Part shown: in pieces, positions 27,868 through 38,496 of the stretch
How the letters are laid out: each line of letters begins with the position of its first letter
How positions within the stretch are numbered: the first letter of the stretch is position 1
Assembly: GCF_017565425.1 (NCBI RefSeq)
Contig: NZ_JAGEMK010000003.1
Coordinates: 1 to 64,000 of the forward strand
DNA: 64,000 nucleotides
DNA from: Actinotalea soli
Lineage (GTDB): Bacteria; Actinomycetota; Actinomycetes; Actinomycetales; Cellulomonadaceae
Direction: 5' to 3'
Made by a program: the position numbers and the translations under genes
Notes under the pieces: model-generated
Seen by the model: only the letters and a program-made list of their open reading frames with translations
Told to the model about the DNA's origin: nothing
Database searches by the model: none

Positions 27868-28683
27868 TCAGTCTGCCACACCCCCGGGCGGGGACACGAC
27901 TCGCAGGCCTTCGTCGCCGACCTCCCAGCCCAGCTCGGCGAGGATGTCGCGGTCCCGGCGGTCCAGGTCCTCGACGGCCAGCCGCTCGATGAGGTCGGGA
28001 CGTCGCCGCGCCGTCCGCTCGAGGGCCTGGTCCCGGCGCCAGCGCTCGATCCGGGCGTGATGCCCCGAGAGCAGCACCTCGGGGACCTCGTGCCCGCGCC
28101 ACTCCGGCGGACGCGTGTACACCGGGTACTCGAGGGTGCCTGCGGCACCGTGCGACTCCTCGACGAGCGAGGCCGGGTTGCCCACCATCCCCGGCAGCAG
28201 CCGCGCCACGGCCTCGACCAGCACCAGGGCGGCGACCTCGCCGCCGTTGAGCACGTAGTCACCCAGCGAGAGCTCGGTCACGGCCACGCCGCGACCGCGG
28301 TAGTGCTCGGCGACCCGGGCGTCGATCCCCTCGTAGCGCCCGCAGGCCACCACGACGTGCGGCACGGTCGCCAGTCGCTCGGCCGTGCGCTGGTCCAGAG
28401 GGAGGCCCGACGGGGTCGGCACCACGAGCTCGACCTCTCCCGGATGCGCCTGCGCGCCGCCGAGCACGTCGTCGAGGGCCTCCCCCCAGACGTCGGGCCG
28501 CATGACCATCCCCGCACCCCCACCGAGGGGGCTGTCGTCGACCGTGCGGTGGCGGTCGTGCGCCCAGTCCCGCAGGTCGTGGACCCGCAGGTCCAGGAGC
28601 CCGGTCCGGCGGGCCTTGCCCACCAGGGACAGCTCGAGCGGCGCGAGGTACTCGGGGAAGATCGAGACGACGTCGATCCGCAC
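27868..28683 (-). CDS. trmD: tRNA (guanine-37-N1) methyltransferase
   Basis: TrmD (271 aa) adds m1G37 next to the anticodon, preventing +1 frameshifts. It has the SPOUT trefoil-knot: [20 protein letters not shown] at the start, [48 protein letters not shown], and the C-terminal [21 protein letters not shown] 28683 starts one base after the rimM stop, and the reading frame upstream of it is not TrmD-like. Confidence 0.97.
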   Translation of the reverse strand: MRIDVVSIFPEYLAPLELSLVGKARRTGLLDLRVHDLRDWAHDRHRTVDDSPLGGGAGMVMRPDVWGEALDDVLGGAQAHPGEVELVVPTPSGLPLDQRTAERLATVPHVVVACGRYEGIDARVAEHYRGRGVAVTELSLGDYVLNGGEVAALVLVEAVARLLPGMVGNPASLVEESHGAAGTLEYPVYTRPPEWRGHEVPEVLLSGHHARIERWRRDQALERTARRRPDLIERLAVEDLDRRDRDILAELGWEVGDEGLRVVSPPGGVAD

Positions 28684-28684
28684 G

Positions 28685-29236
28685 TCAGCCCTCGTCCGTC
28701 GGGCCGGTCCCGGGCCGAGCCTCCTCAGCCGGTCCGTCGGCTGCGAGCAGGCCCTGCGGCGGGTCGAGCACGACACGTCCCCCGGGGACGTCGACCACCG
28801 GGACGATGGCCCGCACGAACGGGACCAGCGTGCGCTGACCGCCCGTCTCGAGGACCACCAGTGCGTCCTGGGCCGGGAGGTGCTCGAGCCCCACGACCTC
28901 GCCGACCACCGTGCCGTCGGTCCGTTCGGCCCGCAGCCCCGCGAGCTCGTGGGGGTACCACGCGTCCTCCTCGTCGGACTCCTCGACCTCGACGACGAGC
29001 TCGACCCCGCGCAGGGCCTCCGCGGCCGAACGGTCCTCGACCTGCGCGAACGACACGTACCAGCGGCCCGACAGGTCCCGGGTGCGCTCGACGGTGAGCG
29101 GGCCCGCTGAGGCCGGCCGGGTGCGAAGGACCGCCCCGACGGCGAAGCGCTCGGCCGGGGTGTCGGTCCGCACGTCCAGGCCGACCTCCCCGCGCAGGCC
29201 GTGCGCGCGGCCGACGGTGGCGACGGTGAGCTCCAT
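28685..29236 (-). CDS. rimM: Ribosome maturation factor RimM
   Basis: RimM (183 aa) binds S19 and helps mature the 30S head. [18 protein letters not shown] is the conserved N-terminal beta-barrel, and the C-terminal PRC barrel shows [17 protein letters not shown] and [17 protein letters not shown] 29236 gives this N-terminus. It precedes trmD by one base and follows the KH-protein gene in the classical rpsP-KH-rimM-trmD-rplS order. Confidence 0.95.
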   Translation of the reverse strand: MELTVATVGRAHGLRGEVGLDVRTDTPAERFAVGAVLRTRPASAGPLTVERTRDLSGRWYVSFAQVEDRSAAEALRGVELVVEVEESDEEDAWYPHELAGLRAERTDGTVVGEVVGLEHLPAQDALVVLETGGQRTLVPFVRAIVPVVDVPGGRVVLDPPQGLLAADGPAEEARPGTGPTDEG

Positions 29237-29336
29237 GAGGTCCTCTCGAGGTCCCGGGGCACCGGGGATCAGGGGTGGGGCGGACGACGAAGGCCCGGGC
29301 CCCAGGGTAGGGGACCGGGCCTTCGAGGGGTCGTGC

Positions 29337-29576
29337 TCAGCGGCGGTCGACGTCCACGACGTCGACCCGCACCGAGCCGTCCGGGGACATCGCGTTGACC
29401 ACGGTGCGCAGGGCACGTGCGGTCCGGCCGCTGCGGCCGATCACCCTGCCGAGGTCCTCGGGGTGGACCCGGACCTCGAGGAGCTCCCCGCGACGCAGCG
29501 AGCGCGCACTCACCTGGACGTCGTCCGGGTGGTCCACGATGCCGCGGACGAGGTGCTCCAGGGCGTCGGCGAGCAT
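29337..29576 (-). CDS. KH-domain RNA-binding protein (KhpA/YlqC family)
   Basis: A 79-aa protein consisting of one KH domain with the GxxG loop in GRVIGRSGRTARALRTVV. The N-terminus [20 protein letters not shown] is the family hallmark. KhpA proteins bind many RNAs with KhpB in Gram-positive bacteria and affect division and small-RNA biology. The ATG overlaps the rpsP stop (TGATG), so it is translationally coupled to S16. Confidence 0.93.
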   Translation of the reverse strand: MLADALEHLVRGIVDHPDDVQVSARSLRRGELLEVRVHPEDLGRVIGRSGRTARALRTVVNAMSPDGSVRVDVVDVDRR

Positions 29577-30025
29577 CAGGCCTGCTCCTCCGCGGAGTCG
29601 TCGGACTCGGCCTCGGGCGCGGCGGCCGCGGCCTTGTCAGCGGCGGCCTTCTGCTCCGACGCCTTGGCCTTGGCCTTCTCGGCGGCCTCGGCAGCGGCGG
29701 CGATCGCCGCAGCGGCACCGGCCTCGCCCGAGGACTCCTTGACCCGCAGGGTGCCCTCGGTGCCCGGGAGGCCCTTGAACTTCTGCCAGTCGCCCGTGAT
29801 CTTGAGCAGGGCGGTGACCTGCTCGGAGGGCTGTGCACCGACGCCGAGCCAGTACTGCGCCCGGTCCGAGTCGATCTCGATGAACGAGGGCTCCTCGGTG
29901 GGGTGGTACTTGCCGATCTCCTCGATCGCACGACCGTCCCGCTTGGTGCGCGAGTCGGCGACGACGATGCGGTAGTACGGCGCTCGGATCTTGCCGAGGC
30001 GCTTCAGACGGATCTTGACGGCCAC
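29576..30025 (-). CDS. rpsP: 30S ribosomal protein S16
   Basis: S16 (149 aa). [20 protein letters not shown] and [18 protein letters not shown] are canonical. After residue ~105 there is an Ala/Lys/Glu-rich tail longer than in E. coli S16 but common in actinobacteria. GTG 30025 is the expected start. A -10-like CAGAAT on the minus strand at 30154-30159 could serve its promoter. Confidence 0.97.
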   Translation of the reverse strand: MAVKIRLKRLGKIRAPYYRIVVADSRTKRDGRAIEEIGKYHPTEEPSFIEIDSDRAQYWLGVGAQPSEQVTALLKITGDWQKFKGLPGTEGTLRVKESSGEAGAAAAIAAAAEAAEKAKAKASEQKAAADKAAAAAPEAESDDSAEEQA

Positions 30026-30227
30026 TGTGGTGGTCTCTCCTGGTTCTGCTGGGGCGGTCACCGCGCGCCGTCCTGTGGGGTAGGCGAGGCGAGGCGACCT
30101 GAGGACACGGCGTCGTCCGGTAGAGGGGCCGAGCGCGCCGGGTACAGCGGGCCATTCTGCCAGATGCTGAGGCCTGCGTCGCACCACCCCTCGCACGGCC
30201 CGGTCGGGGCCGGTCAGGGCCGGTCGC
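30026..30227. other. Intergenic region upstream of rpsP
   Basis: No gene is visible in these 202 bases. They contain a weak -10-like CAGAAT on the minus strand (30154-30159) and short GGGGCCGGTC/AGGGCCGGTC direct repeats near 30205-30225, next to the amidohydrolase stop. A transcript start for the rpsP operon here is plausible but not proven. Confidence 0.35.
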
Positions 30228-31385
30228 TCACCGTCCCCGTCCCGCGACGACGGCACCACCGAGCACCACCGCGGAGGGCTCCTCGAGCACGGCGACGTCG
30301 CGGCGAGGATCCCGCGGGTAGACCACCAGGTCGGCCGGAGCGCCCTCGACGAGCGCCGGCACGCCGAGGTACTCCCGGGCGCGCCAGCTGGCCATCGCCA
30401 CTACCTCGGCGGCCGGGACGCCGGCCGCGACCAGCTCGGCCGCCTCGGCCGGGAGCCTGCCGTGGGCGATGGTGCCCCCCGCATCCGTCCCGACGAGCAG
30501 CCGGACCCCCGCCTCGTGCAGGGCACGGACGTGCTCGTAGCGGCGTTCGTGCATCGCGCGCATCCGCGCCGCGAAGCGCGGGTAGCGAGGGTCTGCCTGG
30601 GCCGCGATCTCGGCGAACCTCTCCACCTGGAGCAGGGTCGGCACGACCGGGACCCCCCGACGAGCGACCTCGGCCGTGAGCTCAGGGGTCAACCCGGTGC
30701 CGTGCTCGAGGCAGTCCACGCCGGCCGCGAGGAGGGCCGGCAGGGCCTCGGTCGAGAAGACGTGCGCCGTCACCCGGGCACCGGCCTCGTGGGCAGCGGC
30801 GACGGCCTCGGCCAGGAGGTCGTCGGGCCAGAGCGGACGCAGGTCCCCCTCGGCTCCCAGGTCGCGGTCGATCCAGTCGGCGACCAGCTTGACCCACCCG
30901 TCGCCGCGTCGGGCCTCCTCGGCAGCCGCGGCAGGCAGGTCCCGCACGTCCTGGAGCTCTCGGCCGTAGTGCCGCAGGTAGCGCTTCGGGCGGGCCAGGT
31001 GACGGCCCGCCCGCAGCAGCCGGGGCAGGTCGGGGCGTCCGTCGACCCAGCGCGTGTCCGCAGGGGATCCCGCGTCGCGCACGAGCAGGGTGCCGGCGTC
31101 GCGGTCCGCCACGGCCTGCTGCTCGGCGGTGGCCCGGTCGACCGGCCCCGACTCCCCCAGACCGATGTGGCAGTGCACGTCGACCAGCCCGGGAACCGCC
31201 CAGCCCTCGAGGACATCGGGGGCTGCTGCGCGCCGACCCCGGGGAGGCTCGAACGTGACGCGCCCGTCGAGGACCCAGAGGTCCTCGACCTCGCTGCCGT
31301 CGCCGAGCAGGACCCGGCCACGGACGTGCAGCGGCCGCCCACCGGTCGGGTCGGCCTCAGGGCGGGGTTCGCGCACCGTGATCAC
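30228..31385 (-). CDS. Metal-dependent amidohydrolase family protein
   Basis: A 385-aa member of the amidohydrolase superfamily (imidazolonepropionase/prolidase-like subgroup). Metal ligands are visible: HxH in [17 protein letters not shown], the bridging Lys in GWVKLVADW, His in VTAHVFS, His in CLEHGTGL, and Asp in LLVGTDAGG. The C-terminal [16 protein letters not shown] restores the outer beta-sandwich. Genes of this type are often inserted between rpsP and ffh in actinobacteria. Substrate is unknown. It lies 15 bases downstream of ffh. Confidence 0.88.
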   Translation of the reverse strand: MITVREPRPEADPTGGRPLHVRGRVLLGDGSEVEDLWVLDGRVTFEPPRGRRAAAPDVLEGWAVPGLVDVHCHIGLGESGPVDRATAEQQAVADRDAGTLLVRDAGSPADTRWVDGRPDLPRLLRAGRHLARPKRYLRHYGRELQDVRDLPAAAAEEARRGDGWVKLVADWIDRDLGAEGDLRPLWPDDLLAEAVAAAHEAGARVTAHVFSTEALPALLAAGVDCLEHGTGLTPELTAEVARRGVPVVPTLLQVERFAEIAAQADPRYPRFAARMRAMHERRYEHVRALHEAGVRLLVGTDAGGTIAHGRLPAEAAELVAAGVPAAEVVAMASWRAREYLGVPALVEGAPADLVVYPRDPRRDVAVLEEPSAVVLGGAVVAGRGR

Positions 31386-31400
31386 CAGGAGAGGTCGAGG

Positions 31401-33020
31401 TCAGCGTCCGAGGAACTTGTCGAACCCCGGGGGCAGGTCGAGGGCAGCGGGGTCCGGCTCGGCCGGCTTGCCACCCCCGAGCCCGAAGGCCGACCCGGCC
31501 GGACCCGCAGGAGCCTGGCCGGCCGCGCGCAGGGCCGCCTCCTTCTCCTGCTGAGCCCGCTTGGCCGGGTTGCCCGACTTGCCCTTGCGCCCCTTCTTGG
31601 GCTGCGGGGCGGAGCGACCCCGGGACTTCTTGCCTCCCATGCCGGGCAGCGAGCCCATGCCGGGCGGCATCCCTGGCACTCCCCCGCCCCGGGCCATCTG
31701 CTTCATCATCTTCTGCGCCCCGGCGAACCGCTCGAGCAGCTGGTTCACGTCGGTCGCGGTGGTGCCCGAACCCCGCGCGATGCGGGCTCGTCGAGACCCG
31801 TTGATGATCTTGGGGCTCCGGCGCTCGGCGGGGGTCATCGAGCGGACGATGGCCTCGATGCGGTCGACCTCACGCTCGTCGAAGTTCTCGATGGCCTCAC
31901 GCATCTGGCCCATGCCCGGCATCATGCCGAGCATCTTCTTCATCGAGCCCATCTGCTTGAGGCCCTGCATCTGGGTGAGGAAGTCCTCGAGGGTGAAGTC
32001 CTCACCGCTCGCGAGCTTGCCCGCCATGGCCTCGGTCTGCTCGGCGTCGAAGGCACGCTCGGCCTGCTCGATGAGCGAGAGCACGTCGCCCATGTCGAGG
32101 ATGCGCGAGGCCATCCGGTCCGGGTGGAAGACCTCGAAGTCGGTGAGCTTCTCACCGGTCGAGGCGAACATGATCGGGCGGCCGGTCACGCTCGCGACCG
32201 AGAGGGCCGCGCCACCACGGGCGTCGCCGTCGAGCTTGGACAGCACGACCCCTGTGAACCCGACACCGTCCGCGAAGGCCTGCGCCGTGACGACGGCGTC
32301 CTGGCCGATCATCGCGTCGATCACGAAGAGGATCTCGTCAGGCCGGACGGCGTCGCGGATGTCCGCGGCCTGCTGCATCATCTCCGCGTCGACGCCGAGA
32401 CGCCCTGCGGTGTCGACGATGAGCACGTCGTGCTGGCGGTTCCGGGCGGTGGCGAGGCCCTCGCGGGCGACGGCGACGGGGTCCGCCGCCGGGGCGATCT
32501 CGACCCCGCCCTCGCTGCTCTCCTGGGCCCCCGGGTGGGGCGCGAAGACCGGGACGCCAGCCCGCTCCCCGACCACCTGGAGCTGGGTCACCGCGTTGGG
32601 TCGCTGGAGGTCGGCGGCGACCAGCAGCGGGGTGTGGCCCTGCTCGCGCAGATGCCGGGCCAGCTTGCCCGCGAGGGTCGTCTTGCCCGCACCCTGCAGA
32701 CCCGCGAGGAGGATCACCGTGGGCGGGGTCTTCGCGAAGGCCAGCGGTCGCTGCTCCCCGCCGAGGACGGTGACGAGCTCCTCGTTGACGATCTTGACGA
32801 CCTGCTGAGCGGGGTTGAGGGCCCCCGAGACCTCGACCGAGAGGGCACGCTCGCGCACCCGTCCTGTGAAGCCGCGGACCACGCTCACCGCGACGTCGGC
32901 GTCGAGCAGGGCACGACGGATCTCGCGCACGGTGGCGTCGATGTCCGCCTCGGACAGGCGACCGCGGCTGCGCAGGTTCTTGAAGGTCGCGGTCAGACGG
33001 TCGGACAGCGTGGCGAACAC
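31401..33020 (-). CDS. ffh: Signal recognition particle protein Ffh
   Basis: SRP54 homologue (539 aa) that targets nascent membrane proteins together with FtsY. N domain (MFATLSDRLTATFKNLRSRG), then the G domain with VILLAGLQGAGKTTLAGKLA, DVLIVDTAGRLGVD and VLSKLDGDARGGAALS. The Met-rich M domain follows from ~300, with GMMPGMGQM and the SRP-RNA-binding RRARIARGSGTT. A ~60-residue low-complexity Gly/Lys/Ala tail ends in PPGFDKFLGR. The SRP RNA gene is not in this window. Its partner ftsY is at 36871-38019. Confidence 0.97.
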   Translation of the reverse strand: MFATLSDRLTATFKNLRSRGRLSEADIDATVREIRRALLDADVAVSVVRGFTGRVRERALSVEVSGALNPAQQVVKIVNEELVTVLGGEQRPLAFAKTPPTVILLAGLQGAGKTTLAGKLARHLREQGHTPLLVAADLQRPNAVTQLQVVGERAGVPVFAPHPGAQESSEGGVEIAPAADPVAVAREGLATARNRQHDVLIVDTAGRLGVDAEMMQQAADIRDAVRPDEILFVIDAMIGQDAVVTAQAFADGVGFTGVVLSKLDGDARGGAALSVASVTGRPIMFASTGEKLTDFEVFHPDRMASRILDMGDVLSLIEQAERAFDAEQTEAMAGKLASGEDFTLEDFLTQMQGLKQMGSMKKMLGMMPGMGQMREAIENFDEREVDRIEAIVRSMTPAERRSPKIINGSRRARIARGSGTTATDVNQLLERFAGAQKMMKQMARGGGVPGMPPGMGSLPGMGGKKSRGRSAPQPKKGRKGKSGNPAKRAQQEKEAALRAAGQAPAGPAGSAFGLGGGKPAEPDPAALDLPPGFDKFLGR

Positions 33021-33064
33021 GAAGGGGACCTCACCAGGCGCTAGGCGTGCAGGGGCGCTCCAGC

Positions 33065-34960
33065 CTACCCGTCGTGCCCCTCCTCGCCCGGCACGACGTC
33101 CTCCCCCGCTGCGGGACGCACCGTGCCGTCCGCTGCCGGACGCGGGGTCGGCACCTCAGCACGTGGGGATGGCGCCCCCTCCTCGAGGGCGCGCCGGGCG
33201 CGGCCGGTGAGGTCGTCGACGAGCCGCGCCCGCCACGGCGTCCAGGCCGTCGGGCCGGCCGCCGAGGCGTCGGCCTCGGTGAGCTGGCGGAGCAGGTCGA
33301 GCATGTCGGCGCGGTGGTCGACGGCCGCCAGCAGCGCCGCGACGGTCGCGGGGTCCTCGGGGTCACGCTGCGTGGCCAGCTCCGCGAGGGTGAGGTGGTG
33401 GCGCACGAGCAGGGTCACGTCCCGCACCTCGGCCTCCTCGACCCCCATCCGCTCGAGGACGACCGGCGCGATGGCGGCACCCTCGACGCTGTGGTCGGTG
33501 GCCCCGGCCCGCTTGCCGATGTCGTGCAGCAGCGCGGCGAGGAGCAGGGTCTGCCCGCTGCTCCCCGGAGCTCGACGCCCCCGACCGGCCCTGGCCACGG
33601 TCTCGATCAGGTGGCGGTCCACCGTGTGGCGGTGGATCGGGGAGCGTTGCGGCCGGTTGCGCACCCCGGTCCACTCCGGGATCCAGCGGGTCACGACCCC
33701 GGCGAGGTCGAGGGTCTCCCAGACCGGGATCTGTGCCGGACCGGCCCCGAGGAGCTGCAGCAGGTGGGCTCGTGCCCCGACCGGCCAGGGCACGGGGAGC
33801 TCGGGGGTCCTCGCGAGGCTGTCGATCGTGACCGGTGAGAGCGGCAGACCTGTCCGGGCCGCTGCCGCCGCCGCTCGCAGGCTCAGCAGCGGCTCGTCCT
33901 CGGGACGGACGCCGGCCGCGAGCACGAGCTCGCCGTCGTGCTCGACGAGACCGTCCCCGACCGACCGGAGCCGGGGGGCGGTCCGGCGGCCCCGCACGAG
34001 CACCGGGCGGCGCAGGGACGGGCGGGCGAGGGCCTGGCGGGCGTGCCGCACCGTGGTGTCCAGGGAGTAGGAGATCGTCCGTCCGGCCTCGGCCAGCCCC
34101 GCGAGGAGGTCGTCGGCGTCCCCGACGCCGAGGCGCTCAGCGACCTCCTCCTGGTCCGCGCGCAGCAGGCGGTTGGTCGAGCGACGGGTGACGACCTGCA
34201 GGGCGTCGCGCACGTCGAGCAGGTGCGCGTAGGCCTCGTCGAGACGGCCGTGCGGGCGGTCGGTGAGCCAGGTGGCCGCGAGGGCGAAGACCACGACGGC
34301 GTCGCGGATCCCGCCCCGGGCCTCCTTGAGGTCCGGCTCGACGAGGTAGGCCAGCTCCCCGGAGCGCTCCGCGCGCGTCTTGGTCGTGGCGAGCAGCTCG
34401 GGGAGCCGTCGCCGGGCCGCCGAGCGCCAGTCGGTCAGCAGGGCGGTCCGGGCCCGGTGCACGACCGTGCGGTCCCCCGCCAGGTGCCGCAGGTCGAGCA
34501 GCCCGACCGCGGCGGGCAGGTCCGCCGAGGCCACCCTGCGGCACTGCGACAGCGACCTGACCGAGTGGTCGAGGTCGAGCCCGGCGTCCCAGATCGGGTA
34601 CCAGAGCCGCTCGGCCACCCGCGCCACCGTCGCGTCGTCGTGGGTGCGCCCGTCGTGGACGAGCAGGAGGTCGAGGTCGCTCGCCGGCGAGGCGTCCGAG
34701 CGCCCGAGGCTCCCGACCGCACCGAGGGCGAGCCCGTCGGTGGTGGTGAGGTCCGCCACGACGTCGTGCCAGAGCTCAGCGAGCCGGCGCGAGGCCAGCT
34801 GGGAGAGCGCGGTACGTCGGACGGTGCCGTCGCTCCCAGGGCCGGTCATGCGGGCCGCGAGGTCGAGCCGGTCGACCCGGAGGTCCCGGACCCCCCTGCG
34901 GGAGTCCGGGACCTCGGGGTCTGGTTCGGCGACCACCGGCCCGAGCGGTCCGTGCTGCAT
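33065..34960 (-). CDS. glnD: PII nucleotidyltransferase GlnD lacking ACT domains
   Basis: Bifunctional enzyme that modifies PII at the T-loop Tyr (adenylylation in studied actinobacteria) and removes the group. The nucleotidyltransferase motif is [19 protein letters not shown] (83-101), the central GlnE-like region includes [16 protein letters not shown], and the HD hydrolase has LLHDIGKR (His479, Asp480). The protein stops at 631 aa, ~30 residues after the HD domain. The C-terminal ACT domains that sense glutamine in E. coli GlnD are absent; there is no room for them before ffh. ATG 34960 has GAGGGGG upstream. Last gene of amt-glnB-glnD. Confidence 0.93.
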   Translation of the reverse strand: MQHGPLGPVVAEPDPEVPDSRRGVRDLRVDRLDLAARMTGPGSDGTVRRTALSQLASRRLAELWHDVVADLTTTDGLALGAVGSLGRSDASPASDLDLLLVHDGRTHDDATVARVAERLWYPIWDAGLDLDHSVRSLSQCRRVASADLPAAVGLLDLRHLAGDRTVVHRARTALLTDWRSAARRRLPELLATTKTRAERSGELAYLVEPDLKEARGGIRDAVVVFALAATWLTDRPHGRLDEAYAHLLDVRDALQVVTRRSTNRLLRADQEEVAERLGVGDADDLLAGLAEAGRTISYSLDTTVRHARQALARPSLRRPVLVRGRRTAPRLRSVGDGLVEHDGELVLAAGVRPEDEPLLSLRAAAAAARTGLPLSPVTIDSLARTPELPVPWPVGARAHLLQLLGAGPAQIPVWETLDLAGVVTRWIPEWTGVRNRPQRSPIHRHTVDRHLIETVARAGRGRRAPGSSGQTLLLAALLHDIGKRAGATDHSVEGAAIAPVVLERMGVEEAEVRDVTLLVRHHLTLAELATQRDPEDPATVAALLAAVDHRADMLDLLRQLTEADASAAGPTAWTPWRARLVDDLTGRARRALEEGAPSPRAEVPTPRPAADGTVRPAAGEDVVPGEEGHDG

Positions 34961-35015
34961 GGTGCCCCCTCGAGCCGTCGTGCTGGTGATGGCGCCCAGG
35001 GGCGCCGGGTGATGC

Positions 35016-36631
<1,616 letters not shown>

Positions 36632-36870
36632 AGAGATCGCCTCTCCCCTCGCCAGCCGGGCGGCTGGTCGGGGACAACCTTCCCGAGCCGCTGTTTCCTC
36701 GCGGCTCGGGGGCGGTTACGGCTCGGTGACAAGACCGTCGGTGATGTGAACGGGAGGTTTCGGTCGGCCGAGACCGTTCCGGGGGGTGGACGGTCGGCCT
36801 GCCAGGTGGACGACGTGAGGGGCCGTCGTCCCGGCGGGGAGCCGGCCCTGGACGCCCCGGGGCGAGGCCC
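36632..36870 (-). promoter_or_regulatory. amt upstream region with two candidate GlnR boxes
   Basis: Actinobacterial GlnR sites are pairs of GTnAC/GaAAC half-sites with 6-base spacing. The plus strand has GTTAC-n6-GTGAC at 36715-36730 and GTGAA-n6-GTTTC at 36746-36761, 15 bases apart. This is the expected pattern and position for nitrogen-limitation control of amt. Matching is by eye, and the -10/-35 boxes are not clear. Confidence 0.5.
36682..36710 (-). other. 10-bp hairpin in the amt leader
   Basis: CCCGAGCCGC (36682-36691) pairs perfectly with GCGGCTCGGG (36701-36710) over a 9-base loop, 51 bases before the amt ATG. Lying between the putative GlnR boxes and the gene, it would be in the amt leader; it could also be a late terminator of ftsY. 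Confidence 0.6.
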
Positions 36871-38019
36871 TCAGGCCTCGAGCAGGCCGTCCACGAACGC
36901 CTCGGGCTCGAAGGGCGCGAGGTCGTCGGGCCCCTCACCGAGCCCGACGAGCTTGACCGGCACCCCGAGCTCGCGCTGCACGGCCACCACGATGCCACCC
37001 TTCGCCGTGCCGTCGAGCTTGGTCAGGACGATGCCCGTCACCCCGGCGACCTCGGCGAAGACCCGGGCCTGGTTGAGGCCGTTCTGGCCCGTCGTCGCAT
37101 CGAGGACCAGCAGCACCTCGCTCACCGGGGCCGACCGGGACAGCACCCGGGTGATCTTCCCGAGCTCGTCCATGAGGCCGGCCTTGTTCTGGAGCCGACC
37201 CGCCGTGTCGACCAGGACGACGTCGACCGCGTCCTCCCGACCGCGGCGCACCGCGTCGAAGGCCACCGCTGCAGGGTCTCCCCCGTCGCGCTCGGCCCGG
37301 ACGGTCGGGACCCCGACCCGTGCGCCCCAGGTCTGGAGCTGGTCGGCAGCGGCCGCGCGGAACGTGTCGGCGGCCCCCAGGACGACCGAGCTGCCCTCGG
37401 CGACGAGGACGCGGGCGAGCTTGCCGACCGTCGTCGTCTTGCCGGTGCCGTTGACCCCGACCACCAGGACCACGGCCGGGTGCGGAGCCCCCTCCGCGTC
37501 GGTCACGGGGGTGGTGCTGAGGGAGCGGTCGAGGGTCGGGTCGACGAGGGCCAGCAGCTGGCTGCGCAGCAAGTCCCGGACCGCGCCGGGCTCACGGACG
37601 CCCAGCACGCGGACCCGCTCACGGAGCTGGTCCACGAGCTCCCCGGTCGGCCCGGCCCCGACGTCGGCCAGGAGCAGGGTCTCCTCGATCTCGTCCCAGT
37701 CGTCCTCGCTGAGGTGGTCCCGGGACAGGACGGTGAGCAGGCGGGAGCCCAGCGGGGAGCCCGAGCGGGCGAGCCGCTCACGGAGCCTGGCCATGCGCCC
37801 GGCGACCGGCTCGGGGCTCTCGAGGGACGGGGCCTCGGGGGCTCTCGGCGCCTCGGGCTCGACCGTCTGGGTGGGGGTCGGGGTCGACGGGTCCGGAAGG
37901 GTCGGCTCCTGGGTACCGCCCGGGCGCCGCGACCGGCGGCTCCGGACTCCGAGGTAGCCCAGCCCCGCCAGGAGCAGGGCGGGCAGGCCGACGAGGAGGA
38001 GATCGCTGAGCTCGTTCAC
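36871..38019 (-). CDS. ftsY: SRP receptor FtsY
   Basis: Receptor GTPase for the SRP (382 aa). A hydrophobic N-terminal helix (LLLVGLPALLLAGLGYLGV) likely anchors it, followed by a short Pro/Glu/Thr-rich linker. The NG domain starts near residue 75, with VLVVGVNGTGKTTTVGKLAR, DTFRAAAADQL, VVLVDTAGRLQNKAGLMDEL and ILTKLDGTAKGG. The membrane-anchored form is typical of actinobacteria. Together with ffh it completes the protein part of the targeting system. Confidence 0.97.
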   Translation of the reverse strand: MNELSDLLLVGLPALLLAGLGYLGVRSRRSRRPGGTQEPTLPDPSTPTPTQTVEPEAPRAPEAPSLESPEPVAGRMARLRERLARSGSPLGSRLLTVLSRDHLSEDDWDEIEETLLLADVGAGPTGELVDQLRERVRVLGVREPGAVRDLLRSQLLALVDPTLDRSLSTTPVTDAEGAPHPAVVLVVGVNGTGKTTTVGKLARVLVAEGSSVVLGAADTFRAAAADQLQTWGARVGVPTVRAERDGGDPAAVAFDAVRRGREDAVDVVLVDTAGRLQNKAGLMDELGKITRVLSRSAPVSEVLLVLDATTGQNGLNQARVFAEVAGVTGIVLTKLDGTAKGGIVVAVQRELGVPVKLVGLGEGPDDLAPFEPEAFVDGLLEA

Positions 38020-38051
38020 CGCAGCAGTCTCTCAGTCATCGACCGGCGGCG

Positions 38052-38399
38052 TCAGCGACGGACGGCGTGACCCGACTCCCGCAGGGCCTTCGAGGCCCGC
38101 TCGACCGGGACCAGCAGGTCACGGGTCGAGAGGTAGGCCTGCTGCGTCGGGACCTCGCCGTACCCCAGGGAGAAGAGGTCGTCGAGGGATCCGGCATCGG
38201 CGGCCTCGTCGTCGGACTCCTCGCGCATGGTCGCGACCAGACCGGGTCGGGGGTGCTCGGCGTCGCGACGCAGCCCCGCCCGGAGGTCGCGCAGGAACTG
38301 GCGCGGACCGCCGCCGTCCACGCCGAGCGCGCCCGCGATCGCCATCACGAGGACGGCGGCGAGAAGGGCGAGAACGGTCCAGACGACGACGGGTGCCAT
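38052..38399 (-). CDS. Small single-pass membrane protein between smc and ftsY
   Basis: A 115-aa protein with an N-terminal membrane helix (MAPVVVWTVLALLAAVLVMA) and a charged cytoplasmic part containing RDLRAGLRRDAEH and an acidic MREESDDEAADAG stretch. I do not recognise a family. Similar short proteins occur between smc and ftsY in Micrococcales. ATG 38399 is chosen because upstream codons are not hydrophobic. It lies 32 bases before ftsY and is probably cotranscribed. Confidence 0.65.
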   Translation of the reverse strand: MAPVVVWTVLALLAAVLVMAIAGALGVDGGGPRQFLRDLRAGLRRDAEHPRPGLVATMREESDDEAADAGSLDDLFSLGYGEVPTQQAYLSTRDLLVPVERASKALRESGHAVRR

Positions 38400-38496
38400 G
38401 TCTCCAGTATCGGCACCCGTCGACCCGTTCCGTAGGCGGCCCACAGGGCCGGCCATGATCGCCACAGGATCTCCACACGGGGAGGGTGACCGGACC

